A DNA stretch of 64,000 nucleotides from NCBI RefSeq assembly GCF_036226405.1, contig NZ_CP108464.1, forward strand, positions 4,340,001-4,404,000, written 5' to 3'. The notes under the pieces were generated by a model that worked only from the letters and a program-made list of their open reading frames with translations, made no database searches and was not told the DNA's origin. Made by a program: the position numbers and the translations under genes. Below, piece after piece: positions 17,394 to 25,037 of the stretch; position 1 is the first letter of the stretch, and each line of letters begins with the position of its first letter. This DNA comes from Streptomyces sp. NBC_01260 (GTDB lineage Bacteria > Actinomycetota > Actinomycetes > Streptomycetales > Streptomycetaceae).

Positions 17394-17407
17394 GGTACTA
17401 AGGTACC
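17394..17407 (+). promoter_or_regulatory. Palindromic operator before RHH gene
   Basis: GGTAC-TAAG-GTACC is a perfect 5-bp inverted repeat about 20 bp before ATG 17429. Its position fits autoregulation by the RHH protein encoded just downstream. The role is inferred. Confidence 0.5.
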
Positions 17408-17428
17408 GTGAGTGTGGAGGTGGGATTC

Positions 17429-17704
17429 ATGACCACGGCTTCGAAGCCGCCCCGGCAGGCGCCGCTCAAGGTGGACCCGGCGACGGACAAGTTGATCAGC
17501 CAGGGCGCGCATTTCCTGGGCCTGACGAAGAAGGACCTGGTCGCGGAGGCGGTACGGGTGTACCTGGACCAGCGGCGTGAGGATTTGCGCGAGGGCATGG
17601 TGGAAGCGCTCAGCGTCCTGGACGGCTCCCTGAAGTCGGACGTCATGCTCCTGACTGGTCTGACCGCGGAGGAGATCGACGCGGTCGGCGGGATCGACGA
17701 ATGA
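17429..17704 (+). CDS. Ribbon-helix-helix-like small protein
   Basis: 91 residues from ATG 17429, with GGAGG eight bases upstream (an upstream GTG at 17408 is less likely). APLKVDPATDKLISQGAHFLG and TKKDLVAEAVRVYLDQRRED give a strand and two helices consistent with an RHH or CopG-type DNA-binding protein. The tail is acidic (LTAEEIDAVGG). First gene of a three-gene operon with four-base overlaps; probably the antitoxin or regulator. Confidence 0.65.
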   Translation: MTTASKPPRQAPLKVDPATDKLISQGAHFLGLTKKDLVAEAVRVYLDQRREDLREGMVEALSVLDGSLKSDVMLLTGLTAEEIDAVGGIDE

Positions 17705-17934
17705 CCGGTCCCGTTGCGATGCGACCCACCAGGCCCACCCTGCGATGCCTACGCGATGACCTCGGACTCCCCTTACCGGCGGTGACCGACTCCCTGGACG
17801 AGATCGAGCACCCGATCCTGGCGAAGACCGCCGAGCAGTTCGCGGCGGACGATGCCAAGCATGAGCGCATCCGCGCTGTCGATGACCAGGTGTTGTTCAA
17901 GGTGAAGGTCCAGCGCTGGCGCGGGGCAGTCTGA
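17701..17934 (+). CDS. Hypothetical protein, 77 aa
   Basis: ATG 17701 overlaps the stop of the RHH gene. The protein has a basic N-terminus and an amphipathic middle (DSLDEIEHPILAKTAEQFAAD) and ends KVKVQRWRGAV. No family recognised. The tight overlap on both sides means it is translated with its neighbours; a role in the same complex is likely but unproven. Confidence 0.6.
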   Translation: MTGPVAMRPTRPTLRCLRDDLGLPLPAVTDSLDEIEHPILAKTAEQFAADDAKHERIRAVDDQVLFKVKVQRWRGAV

Positions 17935-18477
17935 GTGGACGCCGATCTTCCGTGGCTGGTGGCGGCCGGCCGCCGCGAGGACGGCTCCACCGACGACTTC
18001 TACGCCGCTCTCGAAGCCGACGGCAAGACTGCCCGAACCCGCTACAACGCCGGCAACACCGACGCGCTCAAGTCCGCCACGTACACCGCCCACTTGCTCC
18101 CCGCTCGCGAGGACCACGTCCGCTATCGCGCCGAAGCTGGAGTCCGTTTCGTCCGGCGGCTCCGGACCACGGTTCTGACCCTGAGCCGTGCCACCCTCCG
18201 GGACGGTCAGGAGCACACGGTGGACTTGGACACCTTCACCGTCGGCCTTCAGGTCCGCGCCGACGACGGCCACGAAACCTACCTCGCGGTGCGGATCACG
18301 GGTTCGGTCCCGCCGAACCTCACCACTTTGATCCTGCGTAACGTCCCCGGCTGCGAGGCCGACGGCTGGTACCCCGAATACGCCCTGCCGGAACGGGACC
18401 TGCTCCCCGCCGAACAAGCCTGGTCCAACCTGATGGACCCCCGCGAGGCCGCCCGACTCCTCGACACGGAGCCTTAA
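17935..18477 (+). CDS. Hypothetical protein, 180 aa
   Basis: GTG 17935 begins directly after the preceding stop. The protein is soluble and mixed alpha/beta, with YRAEAGVRFVRRLRTTV, a strand-rich middle around LDTFTVGLQVRADDG and a C-terminal acidic helix (DPREAARLLDTEP). I do not recognise the family. As the last and largest gene of an RHH-led operon inside an att-bounded cassette it is a candidate toxin, but no catalytic motif is evident. The stop lies 16 bp before the att hairpin. Confidence 0.6.
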   Translation: MDADLPWLVAAGRREDGSTDDFYAALEADGKTARTRYNAGNTDALKSATYTAHLLPAREDHVRYRAEAGVRFVRRLRTTVLTLSRATLRDGQEHTVDLDTFTVGLQVRADDGHETYLAVRITGSVPPNLTTLILRNVPGCEADGWYPEYALPERDLLPAEQAWSNLMDPREAARLLDTEP

Positions 18478-18525
18478 CAGCCAGAAACAAACAAGGCCCA
18501 GGTCATTGACCTGGGCCTTCGTGTG

Positions 18526-18567
18526 GAGCGGGTGACGAGAATCGAACTCGCGCTCTGAGCTTGGGAA
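18526..18567 (-). repeat. tRNA-Gly 3'-half copy 5 (att site)
   Basis: Exact match. Hairpin at 18493-18519 (AAGGCCCAGGTC arms). Right arm CTGGCACG-TTG-TGGCACGG at about 18678-18695, with strong similarity to the copy 1 arm over the preceding 100 bp. No left integrase arm. Bounds C4 and C5. Confidence 0.92.
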
Positions 18568-18702
18568 GCACCCGGTGCCCAGGCATCAATGGCGCCTGAC
18601 CTGCAGGAACAGGCTGATGCTTCCCGGATCCGAGCGTCGTATCGTCACCTGTGATGACCGCTCTATACCGCTCCTACTGGCACGTTGTGGCACGGTCACC
18701 GC

Positions 18703-19098
18703 CGGTGCGGCCCGCGCATCCTGCTCCGCGAGGAAGGCGTCTCCTTTCAACGCCTGAAGACGTGGAAGACCTCCCGTGATCCGGACTACGCGGCCAAGAA
18801 GGCCCGCGTCGAGCACCTCTACGCGGGCAGAACTCCAGGAATTGCGTCCGCCTCTTGATCGGCTTCCTCCGACCGTGCGGATCGCGATCGTCAGCGATAA
18901 CTTCTCCCCGCACCTGACCACGAAGAAGTGCCAGCGCGTCGGCACCTGGGCTGCGGCCAACAACGTCGAGATGGCCTACACCCCGACCAACAGTTCCTGG
19001 CTCAACCGCATCGAGGCCCAGTTCACAGCCCTGCGCTACTTCACCCTCGACGGCACCGACCACGCCGACCACAAGGAGCAGGGCAGCATGATCCGGCA
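18703..19098 (+). pseudogene. IS630-family transposase relic
   Basis: The first segment (REEGVSFQRLKTWKTSRDPDY) and the last (VSDNFSPHLTTKK, PTNSSWLNRIEAQFTALRYF) match the linker and C-terminal DDE region of IS630-type transposases. The first catalytic Asp region between them is deleted and the frames do not join. The C-terminus is cut at GSMIRH by the IS5-type insertion at 19103. Both ends are therefore damaged. It begins right after the att copy 5 arm. Confidence 0.75.
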
Positions 19099-19102
19099 CT
19101 AG

Positions 19103-20195
19103 GGCCTGTATTGAGTTGTGATCAATGAGTGGTTCGCGTGAGGTCCTTGATCCAGATCATGGAGGCGCGGAGGTGGAGTCCGGCGAGGTAGCTCTCGGGG
19201 GTCTTGTCGTAGCGGGTGGCGATGCCGCGCCATGCCTTCAGCCTGTTGATCAGGCGCTCGACGGTGTTGCGGTCCTTGTAGAGCTCGGCGTCGTGGGTGA
19301 GGGGCCGGCCGCCCCGGCGGCCTTTCTTCTTCCGGTTGGCGGTCTGGTCCTTCTTCTCCGGGATGGCTGCCTTGATGCTGCGTTTGCGCAGGTAGGCGCG
19401 GTTGCCTCGGGAGGAGTACGCCTTGTCTCCGGCGACCGCGTCGGGCCGGGTTCGGGGACGGCCGACCGGGAGGCGAACCCGCACCTTGTTGAGCACGGGG
19501 ATGAACTGCGGGCTGTCGGCGGCCTGTCCGGCGGTGAGCGTGAGGACGAGCGGTCTGCACTTGCGGTCGGCAGCGACGTGGACCTTGCTGGTCTGCCCGC
19601 CCCGCGAGCGGCCGAGCAGGGCGGCCTTCAGGCGGAGCTTGCGGCGTCGCCGGACGCGTCGCCGTTCGACCCGCCGGGCCTCGACGTCGGTGTCCTGCCC
19701 GACTTGTTCCTCGCTGTCGCCCCCTTTGAGCGGGTCCTCTCCTCCTCGGCCGCCTTCTCCAGGGCGTCCAGCGTCTCCGGATCAAGGCGCATCCCGGCGG
19801 CGTCGTGGTGGGCACGTGTAGTGGTGGAGTCCACGCTGACCAGCGAAAGGTCCACCTCGCCCCGCTCCGCAGCCTTCGCGATCAGACCTTCCAGCAGGTT
19901 CTCGAAGACCCCGGCATCCCGCCACTGGCGGAACCGGTTGTACACGGTGGGCCAAGCGCCGAACTCGGCCGGCATCTCCCGCCACTGCGCGCCCGAGCGG
20001 AACTTCCAGATCACACCCTCGAACTGCTCGCGCAGTTTCGTGGGGTACGGCCCGTACTCGCCGATCGGCAAGTACGGCTCCACGTACCCCCACTCCTCGT
20101 CCGTCAGCTGTCTCCGCGTCATGCACACCGGACTACAGGATCCGCCCCCGAAGCGACGGCGAATCCCGCAGATTGATCACGACTCGATACAGGCC
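19103..20195 (-). mobile_element. IS5-family (IS427-like) insertion sequence, intact
   Basis: 1093 bp with imperfect terminal inverted repeats starting GGCCTGTATTGAGTTGTGAT on the left and GGCCTGTATCGAGTCGTGAT on the right, flanked by CTAG on both sides (19099-19102 and 20196-20199), the target duplication. One transposase spans it in two frames. It inserted into the IS630 relic, so it came later. Confidence 0.9.
19122..20122 (-). CDS. IS5-family transposase, two frames joined by frameshift
   Basis: Frame A starts at ATG 20122 (MTRRQLTDEEWGYVEPYLP) and holds the first catalytic Asp (SVDSTTTRAHHDA). Frame B ends at 19122 and holds the second Asp (GDKAYSSRGNRAYL) and Glu (RNTVERLINRLKAWRG) of the DDE triad. 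The frames overlap at about 19640-19740, where the coding strand reads AAAGGGGG at 19720-19727, a typical slippery site for programmed frameshifting in this IS group. All three catalytic residues and both ends are present, so the element is probably active. Confidence 0.85.
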
Positions 20196-20273
20196 CTAGA
20201 CGGAAATGGACCGCTCCGCGCGTGAGCAGGGCGCGCCTTGAGGGCGCGGGGGCTTCGTGGCAGGGTCCGGGGC

Positions 20274-20858
20274 ATGATCGATGGGTTGGCCAAAGATGTT
20301 TTGTACGGGCGGCTGCGGCGCGACCGTGAGGCGTTGCTCTGGAAGCTCGACGGGTTGTCCGAGTACGACGCCCGGCGGCCTCTGACGGCGTCCGGTACCA
20401 ATCTGCTCGGGCTTGTGAAGCATGTGGCCACCGTCGAGGCCCGGTACTTCGGTGAGGTCTTCGGCCGCCCTTCGCTCGAGCCGCTGCCCCGGTGGCAGGA
20501 TGCCGATGGGAGCGATCTGTGGGCGGCCGAGGGGGAGACCTGCGAGCAGGTCGTCGGGTTCTACCGGCGCACCTGGGAGCACTCGGACGCGACGATCGAG
20601 GCGCTTCCCCTCGATGCCCCCGGTCATGTGCCGTGGTGGCCGGAACCCTATGACGACACGACCCTGTTCGCCGTCCTGGTCCACGTCCTCGGCGACTCCA
20701 TCCGGCATGCCGGTCACGCCGACATCCTGCGCGAGGGCCTCGACGGCCGGACCGGGTTGCGTCCCGAACACGAGCAGCCGATCGACGAGGATGCCCGCGC
20801 GGCGCATCGCGCGAGGATCGAGCGCGCGGCCAGGTCGGCCGCACCCGTCAGGCCGTAG
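20274..20858 (+). CDS. DinB-family protein
   Basis: 194 residues from ATG 20274. LGLVKHVATVEARYFGEVFG near residue 45 and FAVLVHVLGDSIRHAGHADILRE near 140 carry the His residues that form the metal site of the DinB/YfiT four-helix bundle. In actinobacteria these are putative metal-dependent thiol (mycothiol) S-transferases or of unknown function. Monocistronic, immediately right of the IS5-type element. Function beyond the fold is not known. Confidence 0.85.
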   Translation: MIDGLAKDVLYGRLRRDREALLWKLDGLSEYDARRPLTASGTNLLGLVKHVATVEARYFGEVFGRPSLEPLPRWQDADGSDLWAAEGETCEQVVGFYRRTWEHSDATIEALPLDAPGHVPWWPEPYDDTTLFAVLVHVLGDSIRHAGHADILREGLDGRTGLRPEHEQPIDEDARAAHRARIERAARSAAPVRP

Positions 20859-21061
20859 ACGCGTCCCGCGCGGGAAACCGGGGAAAAGCTTTGCGCTGCG
20901 CTGGATCGCGCCTCAATTGGCTTGAAACTCAACAACGTTGATCACGAAATCAACACGATGGTGATCATTCCCCGACGGTCTCGTCAACTGCGGGTAAAGA
21001 TTCGATCGCTTCGTCTGGGGGGAGTGCCTCCGGATCAGGCGGCGAGGCCGGTCTCGGTCTC

Positions 21062-21556
21062 GTGAACCTCATCGAAACCAGGAGTCACCATGCGTACGTC
21101 GCGAAATATCTGCAGAGCCGCGCCGTAGTGGCATGTGTGGCTGTGCTCCCTCTTGCCGCCGCACCCATCGCGTCTGCCGAAGACGCCTACAGCGGTAAGC
21201 AGGGGGGCATTTCGCTGTACTCGATCGACAGCTACATGCAGGGCGTGGTGTCCGGTTTCAGCTCCAGCAAGACCGACATCGGCACGGCCCCGACGATCAT
21301 CGACTTCTACAAGTGCGTGACCTCGGACCACGGGAACGCGACCGAGTCGACGCAGATTCAGCTCATCAACTACAACTACACGACCCCGAACGAGAACTGG
21401 GAGAAGCAGACGTTCACCGCATGCTTCGGCGGCGGCCAGTCTCACGGTGAGTGGACCGGCCGCAAGGGCGATGACCTGTTCTTCAAGGTCAAGGCCGTGA
21501 ACGGCAACACCTCCGCGGGGCCGACGCTGACGGTCTCGCGCGTGCACATGTGGTGA
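21062..21556 (+). CDS. Secreted protein, start region frameshifted
   Basis: 164 residues in the frame opened by GTG 21062. A signal-peptide core (VVACVAVLPLAAAPIASA) is cleaved probably before EDAYSG, leaving a small mature domain with two Cys (FYKCVTS, TACFGGG). The best ribosome site (AGGAG) precedes ATG 21090, but that frame (MRTSRNICRAAP) stops at 21126; a one-base shift would join it to the signal peptide. Either the GTG is used, or the gene is broken, or there is a sequence error. No family recognised; it resembles small secreted Streptomyces proteins encoded beside ABC/lantibiotic-type loci. Confidence 0.6.
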   Translation: MNLIETRSHHAYVAKYLQSRAVVACVAVLPLAAAPIASAEDAYSGKQGGISLYSIDSYMQGVVSGFSSSKTDIGTAPTIIDFYKCVTSDHGNATESTQIQLINYNYTTPNENWEKQTFTACFGGGQSHGEWTGRKGDDLFFKVKAVNGNTSAGPTLTVSRVHMW

Positions 21557-21571
21557 TCTGACGCACGACAC

Positions 21572-21596
21572 GGCCCGCACCGAACCGGTGCGGGCC
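21572..21596 (+). terminator. Hairpin after the secreted protein gene
   Basis: GGCCCGCACC-GAACC-GGTGCGGGCC is a perfect 10-bp stem 15 bp after the stop, in front of the ABC gene. It may partly separate the two transcripts. Confidence 0.7.
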
Positions 21597-21620
21597 TCCC
21601 ACCACAAGAGAGTGCGCACC

Positions 21621-22370
21621 ATGCCCATCGGCTTTCAGTCGGTCGACTTCGGCTATCGCCGTCGCGTTCCCGTCGTTCAGCGCTTCACCATCGACTTTCC
21701 GCGCGGGCGGACGGTGTTCCTCGGTCCCAACGGTGCGGGGAAGTCCACCGTGCTGTCACTGGCCGCTTCCGTGCTGCGGCCGGATTCGGGCACCGTTGTG
21801 TACGGGAGGAAGGCGACCACGCGGCGTGGTGACCTCACCGCGTTCCGGCGGCGCATCGCCTGGCTGCCTCAGCAGATCGAATCGGTGCCCCGGCTGACCG
21901 CCCGCGAGCAGGTGGCGTACGTCGGGTGGCTGAAGGGCATGAACCGGCGGGACGCCTGGGACCGTTCGCTCGGCGCGCTGGAACGGGTCGAGCTCGCCGA
22001 TCTCGCCGGCCAGAAGGTCCGCCGGATGTCCGGCGGGCAGCAACGCCGGATAGGCGTCGCCCAGTCACTGGTGCACGAGGCCGAAGTCCTGCTGCTGGAC
22101 GAGCCGACGGCCGGCATGGACCCCCGCCAGCGCCGGGTCTTCCACGAGATCCTGAGCGGCCTCGACCAGCATGTGGTGCTCTCGACGCACGAGGTCGCCG
22201 ATCTGGAGGAGACCTACGACCACGTCGTCGTGCTGGACCGCGGGACCGTCCGATTCGCCGGTGAGGTACGCGATTTCCTCGCTCTCGCCCCGCACGGCAC
22301 GGCGCCCGGGCGCCTCGCGGAGGCCGCGTACTACGCCACCGTCCGGGAGGAGGGGCCGGTATGCGCGTAG
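21621..22370 (+). CDS. ABC transporter ATP-binding protein
   Basis: 249 residues from ATG 21621. Walker A GPNGAGKST, signature MSGGQQRRIG, Walker B VLLLDEPTAGMDP and H-loop STHEV are all present. The next gene starts within its last codons (10-bp overlap), so it works with the membrane proteins downstream. Together with the secreted protein upstream the locus looks like an export or immunity operon for a small secreted product; substrate unknown. Confidence 0.92.
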   Translation: MPIGFQSVDFGYRRRVPVVQRFTIDFPRGRTVFLGPNGAGKSTVLSLAASVLRPDSGTVVYGRKATTRRGDLTAFRRRIAWLPQQIESVPRLTAREQVAYVGWLKGMNRRDAWDRSLGALERVELADLAGQKVRRMSGGQQRRIGVAQSLVHEAEVLLLDEPTAGMDPRQRRVFHEILSGLDQHVVLSTHEVADLEETYDHVVVLDRGTVRFAGEVRDFLALAPHGTAPGRLAEAAYYATVREEGPVCA

Positions 22371-23677
22371 CGACGGCGTTGCGTACGACCGGCGCTGTCT
22401 GGATCGCGCCGCTGGTCCTCGGATGGGTGTGGCTGGTCACCGCTCACGAGGCGTCGAACGAGCCGGCCTACTGGGCGGGGAACACGGTTCTCGTCGGGCA
22501 CACCCTGCCCTTCTACGCCCCTGCCTGCGCGGCGTTCGCCGCCTGGGAGGCCGGGCGCCTGCGACGGGCGGGCGTCCACCGGCTGGGGGCGGTGCGCGGC
22601 CGGTACGCCATCGCGTTCGGCGTGCTGTGGCCGGTGGCGCTGCTCGGAGTGGCGGCGGTCGTGGCGTGCCTGATCACCGTGCGACTGCAGACGGGTGCGG
22701 CCCACGACTGGCCGCACCCGGGCGTGCTGGCCATGGCCGGGTACCTCATCGTCGTCCACACGGTCGTCGGCTACGGCCTGGGCATGATGCTGCCGCGCAT
22801 CCTGGCCACCCCCGTGATCCTCGTCGTGGACTATCTGTGCCTCGTCATGCCCGTCACGATCACGTCCCCGATGTGGCTGCGGGAGCTCACCGGGTGGCTC
22901 GACGCCCCTTACGGTGACGTCACGATCACGGTGAACCCGATGGCCCTGGTGGTGCCGATGCTGATGGCCACCGGCTTTCTGGCCGCTGTCCTGGTCAGCG
23001 CGGAGATCGCCCGGTGGCGTCGTAACCGGTTCGTACGGATCGGGGCCGCGGCCGTCGCGTCCGCGGTCTGCCTCGGTGTGTTCACCGCGTCGGCCGTCGC
23101 ACCCGTACGGGACTGGACCGGGGACCCGCCGCCGCAGGCCCGCACCGACGCGCCGGTGTGTGCCGACGGCTCGCCCCGGGTCTGTGTTCCCGTGGAGGCG
23201 GCCGCCAGCCTGGGCCCGCTGACCGAGGCGTCGAAGGAGGTCGTTCCCCTTCTGGTGGGTGCGGGGCTGAAGCCGCCGAAGGAGCTCGCCTTCGTCTCCG
23301 AGGCGGCCCACATCGACAAGCAGACGTGGCGGCTCTTCCTCTACAGGGACATGCGCGACGTGGATCTGAAGGCCAGCGTCGCGGCGTCGGCTCTTCCCGT
23401 CATCCCGCCGTGCGACACCTCCACCGACGTCCAAGAGGGCAACGTGGGCACGCTCGCGGCGTGGCTCATGGTCAAGGCCGGCCTGGACGAGGAGGCGATC
23501 CGGGGTCAGTACAGCGAGAAGCGAGCCGCCGACCCGCGCCTGGCGTCCGTGGTGCGGAAGGTGACGAAGCTGTCGCCCGAGGAGCAGCTGTCCTGGTACA
23601 CGCGCAACGTCAGGCTGCTCCAGCAGTGCAAGCCCGCTCCGGAGACCATGCCGGCTGCCCCTCCCGTGGAAGGGTGA
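22361..23677 (+). CDS. Membrane protein, ABC permease-like with C-terminal soluble domain
   Basis: 438 residues. Six or so transmembrane helices occupy residues 10-240 (WIAPLVLGWVWLV, FGVLWPVALLGVAAVVACLI, LVVPMLMATGFLAAVLV and others). After the last helix (about 228-245) comes a soluble domain of about 190 residues with three or four Cys, probably outside the membrane. The overlap with the ATPase gene and the hydrophobic pattern indicate an ABC permease subunit. The C-terminal domain is unlike standard permeases and is not recognised. Confidence 0.75.
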   Translation: MRVATALRTTGAVWIAPLVLGWVWLVTAHEASNEPAYWAGNTVLVGHTLPFYAPACAAFAAWEAGRLRRAGVHRLGAVRGRYAIAFGVLWPVALLGVAAVVACLITVRLQTGAAHDWPHPGVLAMAGYLIVVHTVVGYGLGMMLPRILATPVILVVDYLCLVMPVTITSPMWLRELTGWLDAPYGDVTITVNPMALVVPMLMATGFLAAVLVSAEIARWRRNRFVRIGAAAVASAVCLGVFTASAVAPVRDWTGDPPPQARTDAPVCADGSPRVCVPVEAAASLGPLTEASKEVVPLLVGAGLKPPKELAFVSEAAHIDKQTWRLFLYRDMRDVDLKASVAASALPVIPPCDTSTDVQEGNVGTLAAWLMVKAGLDEEAIRGQYSEKRAADPRLASVVRKVTKLSPEEQLSWYTRNVRLLQQCKPAPETMPAAPPVEG

Positions 23678-23681
23678 TCGG

Positions 23682-24272
23682 ATGCTGTGGTGGGTGAGGA
23701 CCCGGCAGGTCCCTGTTCTGGTGGTCGCTCTGGTGGCCTACGCGGCGGTGACCGGGGCCGCCGGTGACACGCTCGTCTCGCTTCCGTCCCTGGGGAGTGA
23801 GGCGGCCAGGCCGATCGTGCTCTTCGCGCCGCTCATCGTCTGCATCGGGCTCGCTCACGTGCTCGGCAGCAGCCTCCGGTCCGCCGAGGCTTCGGGTTGC
23901 CGTCCGGTCGCCCGGTTCGATCAGGCGCTGGTCCTGGCCACCGCGCTGACCGCGATCGCGGTGGCGCAGGCCGTCGCGGTGCTGCTGGACGCCCCTACCG
24001 CGAATACCGCCGGTCGCAACACCGCGTTCCTGGTCGGGCTGATGCTGGTGGCCCGCTGGGTGGCGGGATACCAGGTGGCGGTGATCGTTCCCGTCGCCTG
24101 GGTGATCACGATGATGCTCCTCGGTAATACGGGGGGCAATGGCGAGACCCAGCCATGGACCATCATCCTCATGCCCCCGGACCACATGCCCGCCGTCGCC
24201 GCCGCCACCGTGACGCTGGCGCTCGGGGTCGCCTCGGTTCCGGCGTCACCGCTGCTCCGCGCCACGGCCTGA
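23682..24272 (+). CDS. Multi-pass membrane protein
   Basis: 196 residues, five or six transmembrane helices (VPVLVVALVAYAAVTGAAG, PIVLFAPLIVCIGLAHVLG, LVLATALTAIAVAQAVAVLL and more). It starts four bases after the preceding stop, so it is the last gene of the ABC operon and probably the second membrane subunit. No family recognised. Confidence 0.75.
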   Translation: MLWWVRTRQVPVLVVALVAYAAVTGAAGDTLVSLPSLGSEAARPIVLFAPLIVCIGLAHVLGSSLRSAEASGCRPVARFDQALVLATALTAIAVAQAVAVLLDAPTANTAGRNTAFLVGLMLVARWVAGYQVAVIVPVAWVITMMLLGNTGGNGETQPWTIILMPPDHMPAVAAATVTLALGVASVPASPLLRATA

Positions 24273-24430
24273 GCCGTCGCGGCGTCCCGCGCGCCCGGGA
24301 TCGGTCCGGGACGTCTCTGGGACGGGAAGTCCTGGTGGGACGCGTGACGCGGCCTTGAGCATGAGTCCTGTCCGAGTCACGGGCTGTCCTGTCGGGGCGG
24401 CCCGTGACCGCTTACAAGATGGGACCTTCC

Positions 24431-24796
24431 ATGATCAAGACCGCCCTCCGGCGCGGAGCCGTCGCCTTCGGCGCTGCCGCCATCGCCGTCACCTCGCTCG
24501 CAGGCGTCGCCCAGGCCGACGTGGGTGTCCCGTACGTCAAGCCCGATCAGCGCGGTGACGCGGTCGTCTGTGTGCAGAAGGCACTGCAGTTGGCGGGGTA
24601 CGGGATCGTGCGCGACGGCGTGTACGGGCAGGCGACCTACGCGGCCCTGACCGACTTCCAGCGACGCCGGGGCCTTTCGGCGGACGGCATCGTCGGTCCG
24701 AAGACCGGCGACGCCATCTACTACGGCTACCTCCTGCCCTCCGGCATCCTGGCCTATGAGGAGTCCTGCCCCACGATCATCCCCACCACCCACTGA
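24431..24796 (+). CDS. Secreted peptidoglycan-binding protein
   Basis: 121 residues from ATG 24431. A signal peptide (RRGAVAFGAAAIAVTSLAGVAQA) ends near residue 32. The mature part is one PG_binding_1 domain: VKPDQRGDAVVCVQKALQLAGY, DGVYGQATYAALTDFQ and GLSADGIVGPKTGDAI. It should bind cell-wall peptidoglycan; no catalytic domain is attached. It follows the ABC operon by about 160 bp and may belong to the same secreted-product locus. Confidence 0.88.
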   Translation: MIKTALRRGAVAFGAAAIAVTSLAGVAQADVGVPYVKPDQRGDAVVCVQKALQLAGYGIVRDGVYGQATYAALTDFQRRRGLSADGIVGPKTGDAIYYGYLLPSGILAYEESCPTIIPTTH

Positions 24797-24819
24797 CCCG
24801 TCTCCCGGGCCGCTCCGGC

Positions 24820-24960
24820 CCTAGCACGATGTCCTGGTGCAAACCCTCGATCTTGATCGATTTGGCGAGGGCGAGTAGCTCGTCGGGGTCGAGCCTCGGG
24901 AGGATGCTGGCGACGGGGTAGATCTCCAGGGTGGGCTTCTTGGGGTGAGGTTCAGTGCGT
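24820..24960 (-). pseudogene. ParB-like N-terminal fragment
   Basis: Read on the minus strand, the segment codes for PTLEIYPVASILPRLDPDELLALAKSIK and EGLHQDIVL, given here in parts. This resembles the start of a ParB/Spo0J nuclease-like domain (positions before the conserved GxR/ER motif). The frame ends shortly afterwards, so only about 45 residues survive. It lies next to the truncated relaxase and probably comes from the same mobile element. Confidence 0.5.
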
Positions 24961-25037
24961 GCGGCGCTGCAAGCGGGTGTTGGTCTGGCGGTAGGCGGCC
25001 GACGGGGATGCCGGGGCGCTGCTGGTGGTGCCAGAGG

